From contig NZ_QRWD01000005.1 in assembly GCF_003459505.1 (NCBI RefSeq), positions 93,440 to 157,439 of the forward strand: a stretch of DNA of 64,000 nt, given 5' to 3'. Within the stretch, counting starts at the first letter, position 1. Each line of letters opens with the position of its first letter. Source of the stretch: Collinsella sp. AF20-14LB. GTDB lineage: Bacteria > Actinomycetota > Coriobacteriia > Coriobacteriales > Coriobacteriaceae. Below the pieces are notes generated by a model. It did not search any database. It had not been told where the DNA came from and was given only the letters and a program-made list of their open reading frames with translations. Of this stretch, positions 18,220 to 25,146 are shown one piece after another. The position numbers and the translations under genes are program-made.

Positions 18220-18960
18220 TTAGGCAAACATGACCTGGTCAAACGTGTAGAAGCCGGGCTCGCAGGTGACGAGCTTTTGAGCGGCGGCCAGAGCGCCGTT
18301 GACAAAGATCTGACGGCTCGTGGCGCGATGCGCGAGCGTGACTTCTTCGTCCTGGCCAAAGAAACTCACTTCGTGTACGCCGGCGACCGTGCCGCCGCGC
18401 AGCGAGTGCATGCCGATCTCCTTGGGGTCGCGCGCGCCGCACATGCCCTCGCGGCCATAGACGGGGTGGTAGCCTGCTTCGGGCTCGGCTTCGACGACGG
18501 CGTCGAGTAGCAACTTGGCGGTGCCGCTGGGAGCGTCGACCTTTTGGTTGTGGTGCGTCTCGACAATCTCGCAGTCAAAGCCGGGCAGCTCACGCGTGGC
18601 CTGGGCAACCAGGTGGCGCAGGGCGGCGATGCCGATAGAGTAGTTGCCCGAGTGCATGACGCGGGCATTCTGGCCCAGCTCGCGCAGACGATCCATCTGA
18701 TCGGGTGTGTAGCCCGTGGTGCCCGAGACCAACGCGGCACCCGTGCGCTCGACATAGGTGACGACGGCATCGAAGGTCACGACGTTCGAGAAGTCGATGA
18801 TGACGTCGGCTGCCGGGGCGCTCTCGAGCTCGGACAGATCAAAACCGATCTGGGCGACGATATCAAAAACGGGCTGACCGGCGGCGTCGACAACGCCCTC
18901 GGCGGTGGTGCGGATGAGCGAGCCCATGCGGCCCGTTCCCATAATGACAGTCTTAATCAA
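18220..18960 (-). CDS. dapB: 4-hydroxy-tetrahydrodipicolinate reductase
   Basis: This 246-aa NAD(P)H enzyme reduces hydroxy-tetrahydrodipicolinate, the second step of the DAP pathway. It shows the nucleotide loop GTGRMGSLI, the mid-domain SGTTGYTPDQ, and the DapB catalytic signature ETHHNQKVDAPSGTAK. The start is TTG at 18960, overlapping the lysA-dapA stop by eight bases and preceded by AAGGGAGCT; an internal ATG at 18942 would cut the nucleotide-binding strand. Overlap indicates translational coupling under the lysine riboswitch. Confidence 0.92.
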   Translation of the reverse strand: MIKTVIMGTGRMGSLIRTTAEGVVDAAGQPVFDIVAQIGFDLSELESAPAADVIIDFSNVVTFDAVVTYVERTGAALVSGTTGYTPDQMDRLRELGQNARVMHSGNYSIGIAALRHLVAQATRELPGFDCEIVETHHNQKVDAPSGTAKLLLDAVVEAEPEAGYHPVYGREGMCGARDPKEIGMHSLRGGTVAGVHEVSFFGQDEEVTLAHRATSRQIFVNGALAAAQKLVTCEPGFYTFDQVMFA

Positions 18961-21262
18961 GCAGACCAGCTCCCTTCAGAGCATCGGTAAGTGCAGCGCG
19001 CGTGTCGTCTGCCATGGGGCATAGAGGCATGCGGTAGTTTGCCTCGATCATACCCATCTGAGCAAGCGCTTCCTTGACGGGGATGGGGTTGACCTCGCTA
19101 AAGAGGGCATTGATGAGCGGCTGGCCGGCAATCTGGATATCGCGGGCGCGCGCCACGTCACCGTCCAAATAGGCGCGGCACATGTCATGCACAAGCTGCG
19201 GCTGAATGTCGGCCCACACGCTGATGGTGCCCGAGGCGCCCAGGCTCATGAGCGGCACGGTGAGCGCATCCTCGCCCGAGTACATGCGGAAGTCGTCGGA
19301 CAGCAGGTGGGCGATCTTGGCCGCATAGGCGACGTTGCCCGAGGCTTCCTTAATGCCCATGATGTTGGGGTGCGCGGCCAAGCGCTCTACGTTGCGCTCG
19401 CTGATGCCGCAGCCGCAGCGGCCGGGGATGTTGTACAGGATGCAGGGGATGTCCACAGCATCGGCGACGGTCTTAAAGTGCTGATAGATACCCTCTTCAT
19501 TGGACTTGTTGTAGTAGGGGGTGATGAGCAGCAGGCCGTCGGCTCCCAAGCCCTGGTAGGTGAGCGACTTGGTGAGCATCGTCTGCGTGGAGTTGGAGCC
19601 CGAGCCGGCGATGACGGGGACGCGTCCTGCAACATGCTTGACCACGGCGGCGACGACGGAGTTGTCCTCGTCATCGGTCATCGTGGCGCTCTCGCCGGTG
19701 GTGCCCAGGGTGAGGATGGCGTCGGTGCCGTTTTGCAGGTGGAAATCGATAAGGCGCTCGAGTGCATCAAAGTCGACGCTGCCGTCCTTTTTAAACGGTG
19801 TAACAAGGGCGACGATTGAGCCCTCGAGATTGCGGATGTCCATGTTCTTCTCCTTCGCGTCCGCGATCTGGATGCGTTTGTTCCATTGGGCGGCGACGGC
19901 CAGGCGCTCGTCTTGGGCCCGACGGCGGGCGCTTTCGGCGCGCGACTTGGCCAGCAGCTCTCGGCCGCTCGGCAGCACGTCGAGCGTGGCAAAGTAATCG
20001 CCCGGGCGCTCGGCACGGCGGATGAGGTCGGCCGAGCCATCGGGGCGCAGCAGCACCTCGGCGGAGCGCAGGCGTCCGTTGTAGTTGTAGCCCATGGAGT
20101 AGCCATGCGCGCCGGTATCGTGGATCACAAGCAGGTCGCCCATGTCGATCTGCGGCAGCTCGCGGTCGATAGCGAACTTATCGTTGTTCTCGCATAAGTT
20201 GCCCGTGATGTCATACGTGTTCGTGACCGGTGCTGCAGTCTTGTCGGCGCCACCCGGCTGACCCATCACCGTAATGTGGTGGTAGGCGCCATACATGGCA
20301 GGGCGAATCAGATCGACGGCGCTTGCATCGACACCGATAAAGTTCTTGTAGATCTGCTTCTCATGGATGGCCTTGGTCACCAGGCAGCCGTAGGGCCCCA
20401 TCATAAAACGACCCATCTCGGTGCAGATCGCCACATCGCCCATGCCGGCGGGAACCAGGATCTCGTCGTAGGCCGCGTGTACGCCCTCGCCGATGGCGTG
20501 GATGTCGTTAGCCTGCTGCTCGGGCAGGTAGGGGATACCCACACCGCCGGACAGATTGATAAAGGCGACATGTGCGCCCGTTTCACGCTCCAGGCGCACG
20601 GCAAGTTCAAAGAGGATGCGTGCGAGCTTGGGATAGTAGTCGTTAGTGACGGTATTACTGGCAAGGAAGGCATGGATGCCAAAATTCTCTGCACCCTTGG
20701 CCTTGAGCATGCGGAAGGTCTCGAAGAGCTGCTCGGTGGTCATGCCGTATTTGGAGTCGCCGGGGTTATCCATGATGCCATTGGAGAGCTGGAACAGGCC
20801 GCCCGGATTAAAGCGGCAGCTAACCGTCTTGGGGATGGGCCCCGCAACGCGCTCAAAGAACTCGATATGGCTGATGTCGTCAAAGTTGACGATGGCGCCC
20901 AGTTTATCCGCAAGGGCAAAGTCCGCCGCCGGCGTGTCGTTGGACGAGAACATGATGTCGTGCCCCGTGATGCCCAGCGAGCGGGCGATCATGAGCTCGG
21001 TATAGCTCGAGCAATCGCAGCCGCAGCCGTATTCGTTGAGAATGGAGATGAGCGCCGGGTTGGGATTGGCCTTGACGGCAAAGTACTCCTTAAATCCCGG
21101 GTTCCATGCAAAGGCGTCGCGTACTTCTTGCATGTTACGGCGGATGCCCGCCTCGTCGTATAGATGAAACGGCGTGGGGAACTGCTCGACGATATGCTCG
21201 AGCGTCTCCTTGTCCACAAACGGCTGCTTTGCCGCATATGCCTCGTTGGGGGTCAATGCCAT
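18953..21262 (-). CDS. lysA-dapA: Fused diaminopimelate decarboxylase - dihydrodipicolinate synthase
   Basis: One 769-codon frame holds two lysine-pathway enzymes. Residues 1 to about 430 are a PLP fold-III DAP decarboxylase (PLP lysine in EYFAVKANPNP, K64; Gly-rich turn LSGGVGIPYLPEQ). About 45 charged, helical residues (ESARRRAQDERLAVAAQ) link it to DapA from residue 474 (MDIRNLEGSIVALVTPF), with LGTTGESATM, LYNIPGR and the Schiff-base lysine in MGIKEASG near 640. The codons before M474 contain AAGGAG spaced for ATG 19843, so DapA could also be made alone. It is the first gene after the lysine riboswitch. Fusion could be real or a lost lysA stop; no frameshift is seen. Confidence 0.88.
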   Translation of the reverse strand: MALTPNEAYAAKQPFVDKETLEHIVEQFPTPFHLYDEAGIRRNMQEVRDAFAWNPGFKEYFAVKANPNPALISILNEYGCGCDCSSYTELMIARSLGITGHDIMFSSNDTPAADFALADKLGAIVNFDDISHIEFFERVAGPIPKTVSCRFNPGGLFQLSNGIMDNPGDSKYGMTTEQLFETFRMLKAKGAENFGIHAFLASNTVTNDYYPKLARILFELAVRLERETGAHVAFINLSGGVGIPYLPEQQANDIHAIGEGVHAAYDEILVPAGMGDVAICTEMGRFMMGPYGCLVTKAIHEKQIYKNFIGVDASAVDLIRPAMYGAYHHITVMGQPGGADKTAAPVTNTYDITGNLCENNDKFAIDRELPQIDMGDLLVIHDTGAHGYSMGYNYNGRLRSAEVLLRPDGSADLIRRAERPGDYFATLDVLPSGRELLAKSRAESARRRAQDERLAVAAQWNKRIQIADAKEKNMDIRNLEGSIVALVTPFKKDGSVDFDALERLIDFHLQNGTDAILTLGTTGESATMTDDEDNSVVAAVVKHVAGRVPVIAGSGSNSTQTMLTKSLTYQGLGADGLLLITPYYNKSNEEGIYQHFKTVADAVDIPCILYNIPGRCGCGISERNVERLAAHPNIMGIKEASGNVAYAAKIAHLLSDDFRMYSGEDALTVPLMSLGASGTISVWADIQPQLVHDMCRAYLDGDVARARDIQIAGQPLINALFSEVNPIPVKEALAQMGMIEANYRMPLCPMADDTRAALTDALKGAGLLD

Positions 21263-21333
21263 GTCCCGTAAACCTCGCTATCCAGACGGCGCCATCTGCG
21301 CATCGAATCCGCATAACGTGGACCCAATGTCCG

Positions 21334-21490
21334 GATAGCGCTCCCGCATTGCTGCAGACAGTCCTGCGGGTGTTTCCCGCAGGCCCACCAGGCTGTTCGT
21401 GCCCGAAAAGCCCAGTTCGGCGGGTTTCGCCTCCCCGCAGGGTCAAAGTCTGCCGACTCGCCCGCGGCTCTTCGTGCCCGCGCCTCTATC
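21334..21490 (-). promoter_or_regulatory. Lysine riboswitch (L box)
   Basis: On the minus strand the leader shows the L-box order: GATAGAGGCGCG at the 5' side of P1, ACGAAGAG, then GGGGAGGCGAAACCCGCCGAA, ACTGTC, and a closing GGGAGCGCTATC that pairs back to GATAG. Peripheral hairpins lie between. It sits about 70 bases upstream of lysA-dapA. The 3' P1 strand CGCTATCC is complementary to GGATAGCG (21276-21283), which abuts the lysA ribosome-site region, a likely part of the expression platform. Confidence 0.88.
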
Positions 21491-21501
21491 AAGTGGTAAC
21501 G

Positions 21502-21530
21502 ACCCTACCACGTTGCACTTTACCAAACAA
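21502..21530 (-). promoter_or_regulatory. Promoter of the lysine operon
   Basis: Reading the minus strand, TTGTTT (21530-21525) and TAGGGT (21507-21502) are separated by 17 bases and lie just upstream of the L box, so transcription would start at its 5' edge. Confidence 0.5.
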
Positions 21531-21598
21531 GAGTATTCGTATATAACGTTTAAAAAATGCAGGGATATGCTAGAAACAAGGGTGCCACAATCCTGCGT

Positions 21599-21610
21599 CA
21601 CAATATTGTG
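21599..21610. promoter_or_regulatory. Palindrome upstream of M20 deacetylase gene
   Basis: CACAATATTGTG is a perfect 12-bp palindrome, flanked as TCACAATATTGTGTGA, 35 bases before ATG 21645. It is a candidate operator; the binding protein is unknown. Confidence 0.4.
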
Positions 21611-21644
21611 TGAATGGATATGCCCCCCCATGAAAGGAACCTTT

Positions 21645-22832
21645 ATGACCGAGCTCCAAGAACTTCGTCGCTATCGGCGCGACCTGCATCGCATTCCGGA
21701 GCTCGATTTCGATCTTCCTCAAACCATCGCCTATATCGAGGGCGCGCTCGCTCCGCTCGCCTGCGAGGTGACCCATCCGTGCCCCAGCTGCGTCTGCGCT
21801 TTCTTCGATGCCGGCACGGGCGCCGCGCATGCCACGGCGATTCGCGCCGACATGGACGCCCTGCCCATCGCGGAGGCAACGGGCGCGGCCTTTGCCTCGA
21901 CGCATCCCGGTAAGATGCATGCGTGCGGTCACGACGGTCACATGGCCATGGTGCTTGCCGCCGCGACGTATGTCGATCGCGCGATTCGTGAGCAGCCGGG
22001 TGCCATCAAGTGCAACGTGCTCTTTGTGTTTCAGCCAGCTGAGGAAACGACCGGTGGCGCCAAGACGGTGTGTGAGAGCGGCGTATTCGAGCGCTACGGG
22101 GCGGATCGCATCTTTGGCTTCCACGTATGGCCCGATTTGCCCGCCGGCACGTTGGCGAGTTGTTCCGGTCCGCTGCTGGCGCGCTCAAGCGAGACGCACA
22201 TTCATATCCATGGCGCGAGCATCCATATCGCCAAGACCTACGGCGTTCCAGTCGAGAAATCGCACGATGCTGCGCTGGCAGCGGCCAAGTTCTTAGTTTC
22301 CGAGCGTGAGCTCATGGACGAGCTGGGCACCGACGAGCCCTGTATCGGCAAGTTTGGCCTGCTGCAGGCCGGTACCGTCTGCAATGCGGTGGCGGGGGAG
22401 GCCCATGTTGCCGGCAGTCTGCGCGTGTTTACGGACGACATGTTCGACCGTGCGCGTGAGGGCGTGCGCCGTGTACTCGACGAGGCATGCGCTGCAACGG
22501 GCTGCACGTACGATCTCGACTTTGCCGAGGGCTATCCGCCGGTCGATAACGACCCCGAGTTATTTGGCAGCGTCGCGCCTGCCTTGCCCGAGCTGCAGCT
22601 CGTGGACGAGCCGCTGCTGATTGCCGAGGATTTCGCGTTCTATCAGCGCCATCTGCCGGGCGTGTTCTTCCTGCTGGGCACGGGCGTGCCGGAGGGACAA
22701 GAAAACCCGAGCGATTCGGATGGCTGCCCTGCCTATGCCACAAGCGCCCTGCATACCGATACCATGCTCTTTGACGAGGAAATCCTACTCAAAGGCCTCG
22801 ATGTCTACAAACGATTGCTTTTGCTTGACTAA
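21645..22832 (+). CDS. M20-family amidohydrolase, candidate N-acetyldiaminopimelate deacetylase
   Basis: The 395-aa protein belongs to the M20D amidohydrolases: RRDLHRIPELDFDLPQT at the N-terminus, metal ligands in HACGHDGHMAMVL (about 92-104) and QPAEETTGGA, a dimerisation domain, and a late IAEDFAFY glutamate loop. This group includes N-acetyl-DAP, hippurate and IAA-amino-acid deacylases. Its divergent position next to lysA-dapA/dapB/dapH, which lacks a deacetylase, makes N-acetyl-LL-DAP the best substrate guess. AAAGGA precedes ATG 21645; the open frame from 21399 is upstream riboswitch DNA. Confidence 0.8.
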   Translation: MTELQELRRYRRDLHRIPELDFDLPQTIAYIEGALAPLACEVTHPCPSCVCAFFDAGTGAAHATAIRADMDALPIAEATGAAFASTHPGKMHACGHDGHMAMVLAAATYVDRAIREQPGAIKCNVLFVFQPAEETTGGAKTVCESGVFERYGADRIFGFHVWPDLPAGTLASCSGPLLARSSETHIHIHGASIHIAKTYGVPVEKSHDAALAAAKFLVSERELMDELGTDEPCIGKFGLLQAGTVCNAVAGEAHVAGSLRVFTDDMFDRAREGVRRVLDEACAATGCTYDLDFAEGYPPVDNDPELFGSVAPALPELQLVDEPLLIAEDFAFYQRHLPGVFFLLGTGVPEGQENPSDSDGCPAYATSALHTDTMLFDEEILLKGLDVYKRLLLLD

Positions 22833-22910
22833 GGCGTGAAGGACTATATGATCTAGAAAACACGAACAAACGTACGATATAATAGAGATGTAAGTCTGTA
22901 GAAACGTTTG

Positions 22911-22923
22911 ACGTTACTAACGT
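22911..22923. promoter_or_regulatory. Operator palindrome of higBA
   Basis: ACGTTACTAACGT, a palindrome with a single central base, ends 11 bases before the higB start. A TATAAT (22878-22883) lies upstream, so binding here would block transcription. It fits autoregulation by the HigA-type antitoxin. Confidence 0.5.
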
Positions 22924-22934
22924 AAGGCGATACT

Positions 22935-23216
22935 ATGATTGCATCGTATAAAGATGAGGATACCGAACGCTTTGCCATGGGTGTGCGGGTCAGGAGGTTC
23001 GTGCCCTTTGAGCGTGTTGCGTTGAGGAAGATTCGCCAACTGCAGGTTTGTGCTTCGCTTGATGATCTTCGCGTTCCACCGGGCAACCGCCTGGAAGCTT
23101 TGAAGGGCGATCGTGCCGGTCAATATAGCATCCGTGTTAACGAGCGCTATCGGGTCTGTTTTGAGTGGAGACAGGAGATGGCTTGGAATGTCGAAATCGT
23201 CGATTATCACAAGTGA
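22935..23216 (+). CDS. higB: HigB-type toxin (RelE/ParE fold)
   Basis: This 93-aa basic protein has the HigB/plasmid-killer pattern: RVRRFVPFERVALRKIRQL, LEALKGDRAGQYSIRVNERYRVCFEW and a C-terminal VEIVDYHK. HigB toxins cleave mRNA on the ribosome. The toxin gene precedes and overlaps its antitoxin by 29 bases, the reverse of most TA order but normal for higBA. ATG 22935 follows TAAGGCG. Confidence 0.85.
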   Translation: MIASYKDEDTERFAMGVRVRRFVPFERVALRKIRQLQVCASLDDLRVPPGNRLEALKGDRAGQYSIRVNERYRVCFEWRQEMAWNVEIVDYHK

Positions 23217-23529
23217 TGAGACTTCGGCCGATTTGTTGTCGCCGGTGACTCCTGGTGAGCTTCTCAAAGAGGAGTTTCTTGTTCCCATGGGCATTTCTCA
23301 ATATCGCCTTGCGAAAGAGACCGGGATTCCGGCTCAGCGTATCGGGCAGATTGTCTTGGGAAAACGTCGCGTGACGGCCGACACCGACCTCCGTCTTTGC
23401 CGTTATTTTGGCCTGACGGATGGTTATTGGCTGCGCGCTCAGGTGGCGTTTGATCTTGAGGCCGAGAAAAGGCGGATTGAACCGGAACTCGATAAGATCG
23501 TTCCTGTTCAGCAGGCCATCGCACTGTAG
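23188..23529 (+). CDS. higA: HigA-type antitoxin (XRE HTH)
   Basis: The 113-aa product carries LLSPVTPGELLKEEFLVPMGISQYRLAKETGIPAQRIGQIVLGKRRVT, a HigA XRE helix-turn-helix, then LRLCRYFGLTDGYWLRAQ and an acidic C-terminus. It should neutralise HigB and repress the operon. ATG 23188 lies inside higB with AGGAG upstream; an earlier ATG in this frame at 23113 would give an unrelated N-terminus. Confidence 0.85.
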   Translation: MSKSSIITSDETSADLLSPVTPGELLKEEFLVPMGISQYRLAKETGIPAQRIGQIVLGKRRVTADTDLRLCRYFGLTDGYWLRAQVAFDLEAEKRRIEPELDKIVPVQQAIAL

Positions 23530-23554
23530 TGCTCAAAGATGATGGGGGGTGGCG

Positions 23555-23878
23555 ATGGGGCGACGCCGACAATCTGCCGTTTATAGTCCCGGTGGGTGTG
23601 GATGCGGCTTGTTGTTGCTTCCGTTTATTGCTGTGAGCATTGGCGTGATGTTTGCGCTTGCCGGGGTGGCAGCAGCGGCACTCGTGTTGCTGATTGTGGC
23701 CATTGGCGTGACGGTCTGGCTGTGCCGTTCTCGCGAGCAACGTCGTGCCGATGGTAAGACCAATGTTGGATGGGTCGCCTTCTTGATCATTGCGTACCCG
23801 CTGAGTGTCAGCTACCTGGTGTTCTTTGCCCTGTTGATGATCAGTGCCTTTACCGGGGAATCCGTCACGGTGGGTTGA
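23555..23878 (+). CDS. Small membrane protein
   Basis: A 107-aa protein with a basic N-terminus (MGRRRQSAVYSPGGCGCG) and three hydrophobic helices (LLLLPFIAVSIGVMFALAGV, AALVLLIVAIGVTVWL, VAFLIIAYPLSVSYLVFFAL). A basic loop (CRSREQRRADGK) separates the second and third. No family is recognised. A run of G four to five bases before ATG 23555 is the likely ribosome site; GTG 23549 is an alternative. It follows higBA by 25 bases and could be read through from it. Confidence 0.6.
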   Translation: MGRRRQSAVYSPGGCGCGLLLLPFIAVSIGVMFALAGVAAAALVLLIVAIGVTVWLCRSREQRRADGKTNVGWVAFLIIAYPLSVSYLVFFALLMISAFTGESVTVG

Positions 23879-23983
23879 TGCACTGCCAGCAGACGGTCGC
23901 GCAAAGTGCGTTTGCTCGGCATTCGGATAACTGCATTGGCCGTTTACCGCAACTTTAGCTCACAGCTAATGAATTCAAGTTCA

Positions 23984-24037
23984 ATCCTTCCTACGATGTG
24001 CTGTGTGCCGGCGCGGTAGCCGGATCGTAGGAAGGAT
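23984..24037 (+). promoter_or_regulatory. Leader hairpin that masks the ribosome site of the DUF5067-like lipoprotein gene
   Basis: A perfect 14-bp stem joins ATCCTTCCTACGAT (23984-23997) to ATCGTAGGAAGGAT (24024-24037). An inner stem CCGGC/GCCGG (24008-24012, 24019-24023) stacks on it. The right arm contains the AAGGA ribosome site of ATG 24043, so the closed form would block initiation. As DNA the same arms could be an operator. Confidence 0.6.
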
Positions 24038-24042
24038 GCATG

Positions 24043-24585
24043 ATGAAAAAGCTCGAAAACGAAGTGCTGCTGAGCCGTCGCGCTGCGCTTGGAGCGTTCG
24101 CCACCGTTGCCTTGGGGGCTGCCGGCCTGCTTGCGGGCTGTGGCAGCGATAAGGCGACCGTTATCGAGGACGCCGGCGACGCAGATAAGAAGGAGGAATC
24201 GAAAAAGGAGGAACAGCCAACGACCGACCTGGCCGTCGGCACGACCGTGACCACGGCTGCCGGTCTTTCCGTTACTGTCGATTCCGTGCAGACCGGGCTT
24301 ACCAATTTTGACGGTTCGACCATGACGGGCATTCACGTCACGTACGTCAACAATGGCGATGAGGGCGCGGACTACAATATCTACGACTGGAAGGGCGAGG
24401 ACGCCAACGGTGCGCAGCAGAACCAGGGTTATTACAGCGAGGGTTCCGATGAGCTGCAGTCTGGTACCCTTGCCGCCGGTGGCTCCGTGGCGGGCAATAT
24501 CTACTTTGATGGTGACATCAAGAAGGCTCTCTATTTTGCCAACGTGTTTGATAAGTCTGCCGCTGCAAGCTGGGTGCTGGCCTAA
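24043..24585 (+). CDS. DUF5067-like secreted lipoprotein
   Basis: The 180-aa precursor has a signal with SRRAALG and the lipobox LLAGC (Cys33); paired Arg suggest Tat export. An acidic/Lys linker (DADKKEESKKEEQ) precedes a beta-rich domain (LSVTVDSVQTGLTNFDG, IHVTYVNNGDEG, GTLAAGGSVAGNIYFDG) like DUF4352/DUF5067 immunoglobulin-type domains, whose function is unknown. ATG 24043 is preferred to 24040 for spacing from AAGGA, which lies in the right arm of a 14-bp hairpin. It is anchored on the outer face of the membrane. Confidence 0.78.
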   Translation: MKKLENEVLLSRRAALGAFATVALGAAGLLAGCGSDKATVIEDAGDADKKEESKKEEQPTTDLAVGTTVTTAAGLSVTVDSVQTGLTNFDGSTMTGIHVTYVNNGDEGADYNIYDWKGEDANGAQQNQGYYSEGSDELQSGTLAAGGSVAGNIYFDGDIKKALYFANVFDKSAAASWVLA

Positions 24586-24624
24586 CATGTCGCTACCGTT
24601 GCGCCGTATGGGAGGTGAGGCCGC

Positions 24625-25047
24625 GTGCCCGATAAAAAGCTGACGGACGAGTTGCTCAACGAGCTTCTTGATGCGCCGAGTATCGATGGCTATATCAAGG
24701 AACACGACTTTGCCGCCCCGTCGCTTTCGGATTACTTAAAGCAGTTGCTGCAAGAGAAGGGGCTCGAGCGTTCGCGCGTGGTGCGTATGGCCGACCTCAA
24801 CGAGACCTTTGGCTATCAGATCTTTATCGGTTCGCGCAATCCGAGCCGCAATAAGGTGCTGCAGATTGCCTTTGCAATGGCGCTGTCGATGAAAGAGACC
24901 AACCGCGCCCTGACGGCTGCCGGAGTGAGCGTCCTCAACTGCAAGGACCGTCGCGATGCAATCATTATCTTTTGCATCGACCGTGGCTGTAGCCTCCAAA
25001 AGGTCAATGAAGAGCTGTATCGCTTTGGCGAGGAAACGGTGAGTTAG
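24625..25047 (+). CDS. HTH-like regulatory protein paired with the Ser/Thr kinase
   Basis: This 140-aa cytosolic protein starts at GTG 24625 behind GGGAGGTGAGG. Residues 30-90 (SLSDYLKQLLQEKGLERSRVV through IAFAMALSMKETNRAL) look like an atypical XRE helix-turn-helix. The C-terminal part (DRRDAIIIFCIDRGCSLQKVNEELYRF) is helical. Genes of this type are often next to a membrane Ser/Thr kinase, as here, so it may be a kinase target or regulator. That link is inferred. Confidence 0.65.
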   Translation: MPDKKLTDELLNELLDAPSIDGYIKEHDFAAPSLSDYLKQLLQEKGLERSRVVRMADLNETFGYQIFIGSRNPSRNKVLQIAFAMALSMKETNRALTAAGVSVLNCKDRRDAIIIFCIDRGCSLQKVNEELYRFGEETVS

Positions 25048-25097
25048 TGGCCGATGGCTGAGCCGGTTGTGTCACCAGAATAACCATGCAAACGAAC

Positions 25098-25129
25098 GGG
25101 GTGCGGACAACATGGGGTGTCCGCGCCCC
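25098..25129 (+). other. Hairpin between HTH gene and kinase gene
   Basis: GGGGTGCGGACA (25098-25109) pairs with TGTCCGCGCCCC (25118-25129) with one T-G wobble and an 8-nt loop. No T tract follows. The kinase start is 18 bases on, so it may tune kinase expression relative to the upstream gene. Confidence 0.5.
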
Positions 25130-25146
25130 GCGTTATGATGGACGCT

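Noticed and set aside
21399..21644. N-terminal extension of the M20 enzyme.
   Set aside because: The DNA is the opposite strand of the lysine riboswitch and promoter, and the family N-terminus begins at 21645 behind AAAGGA.
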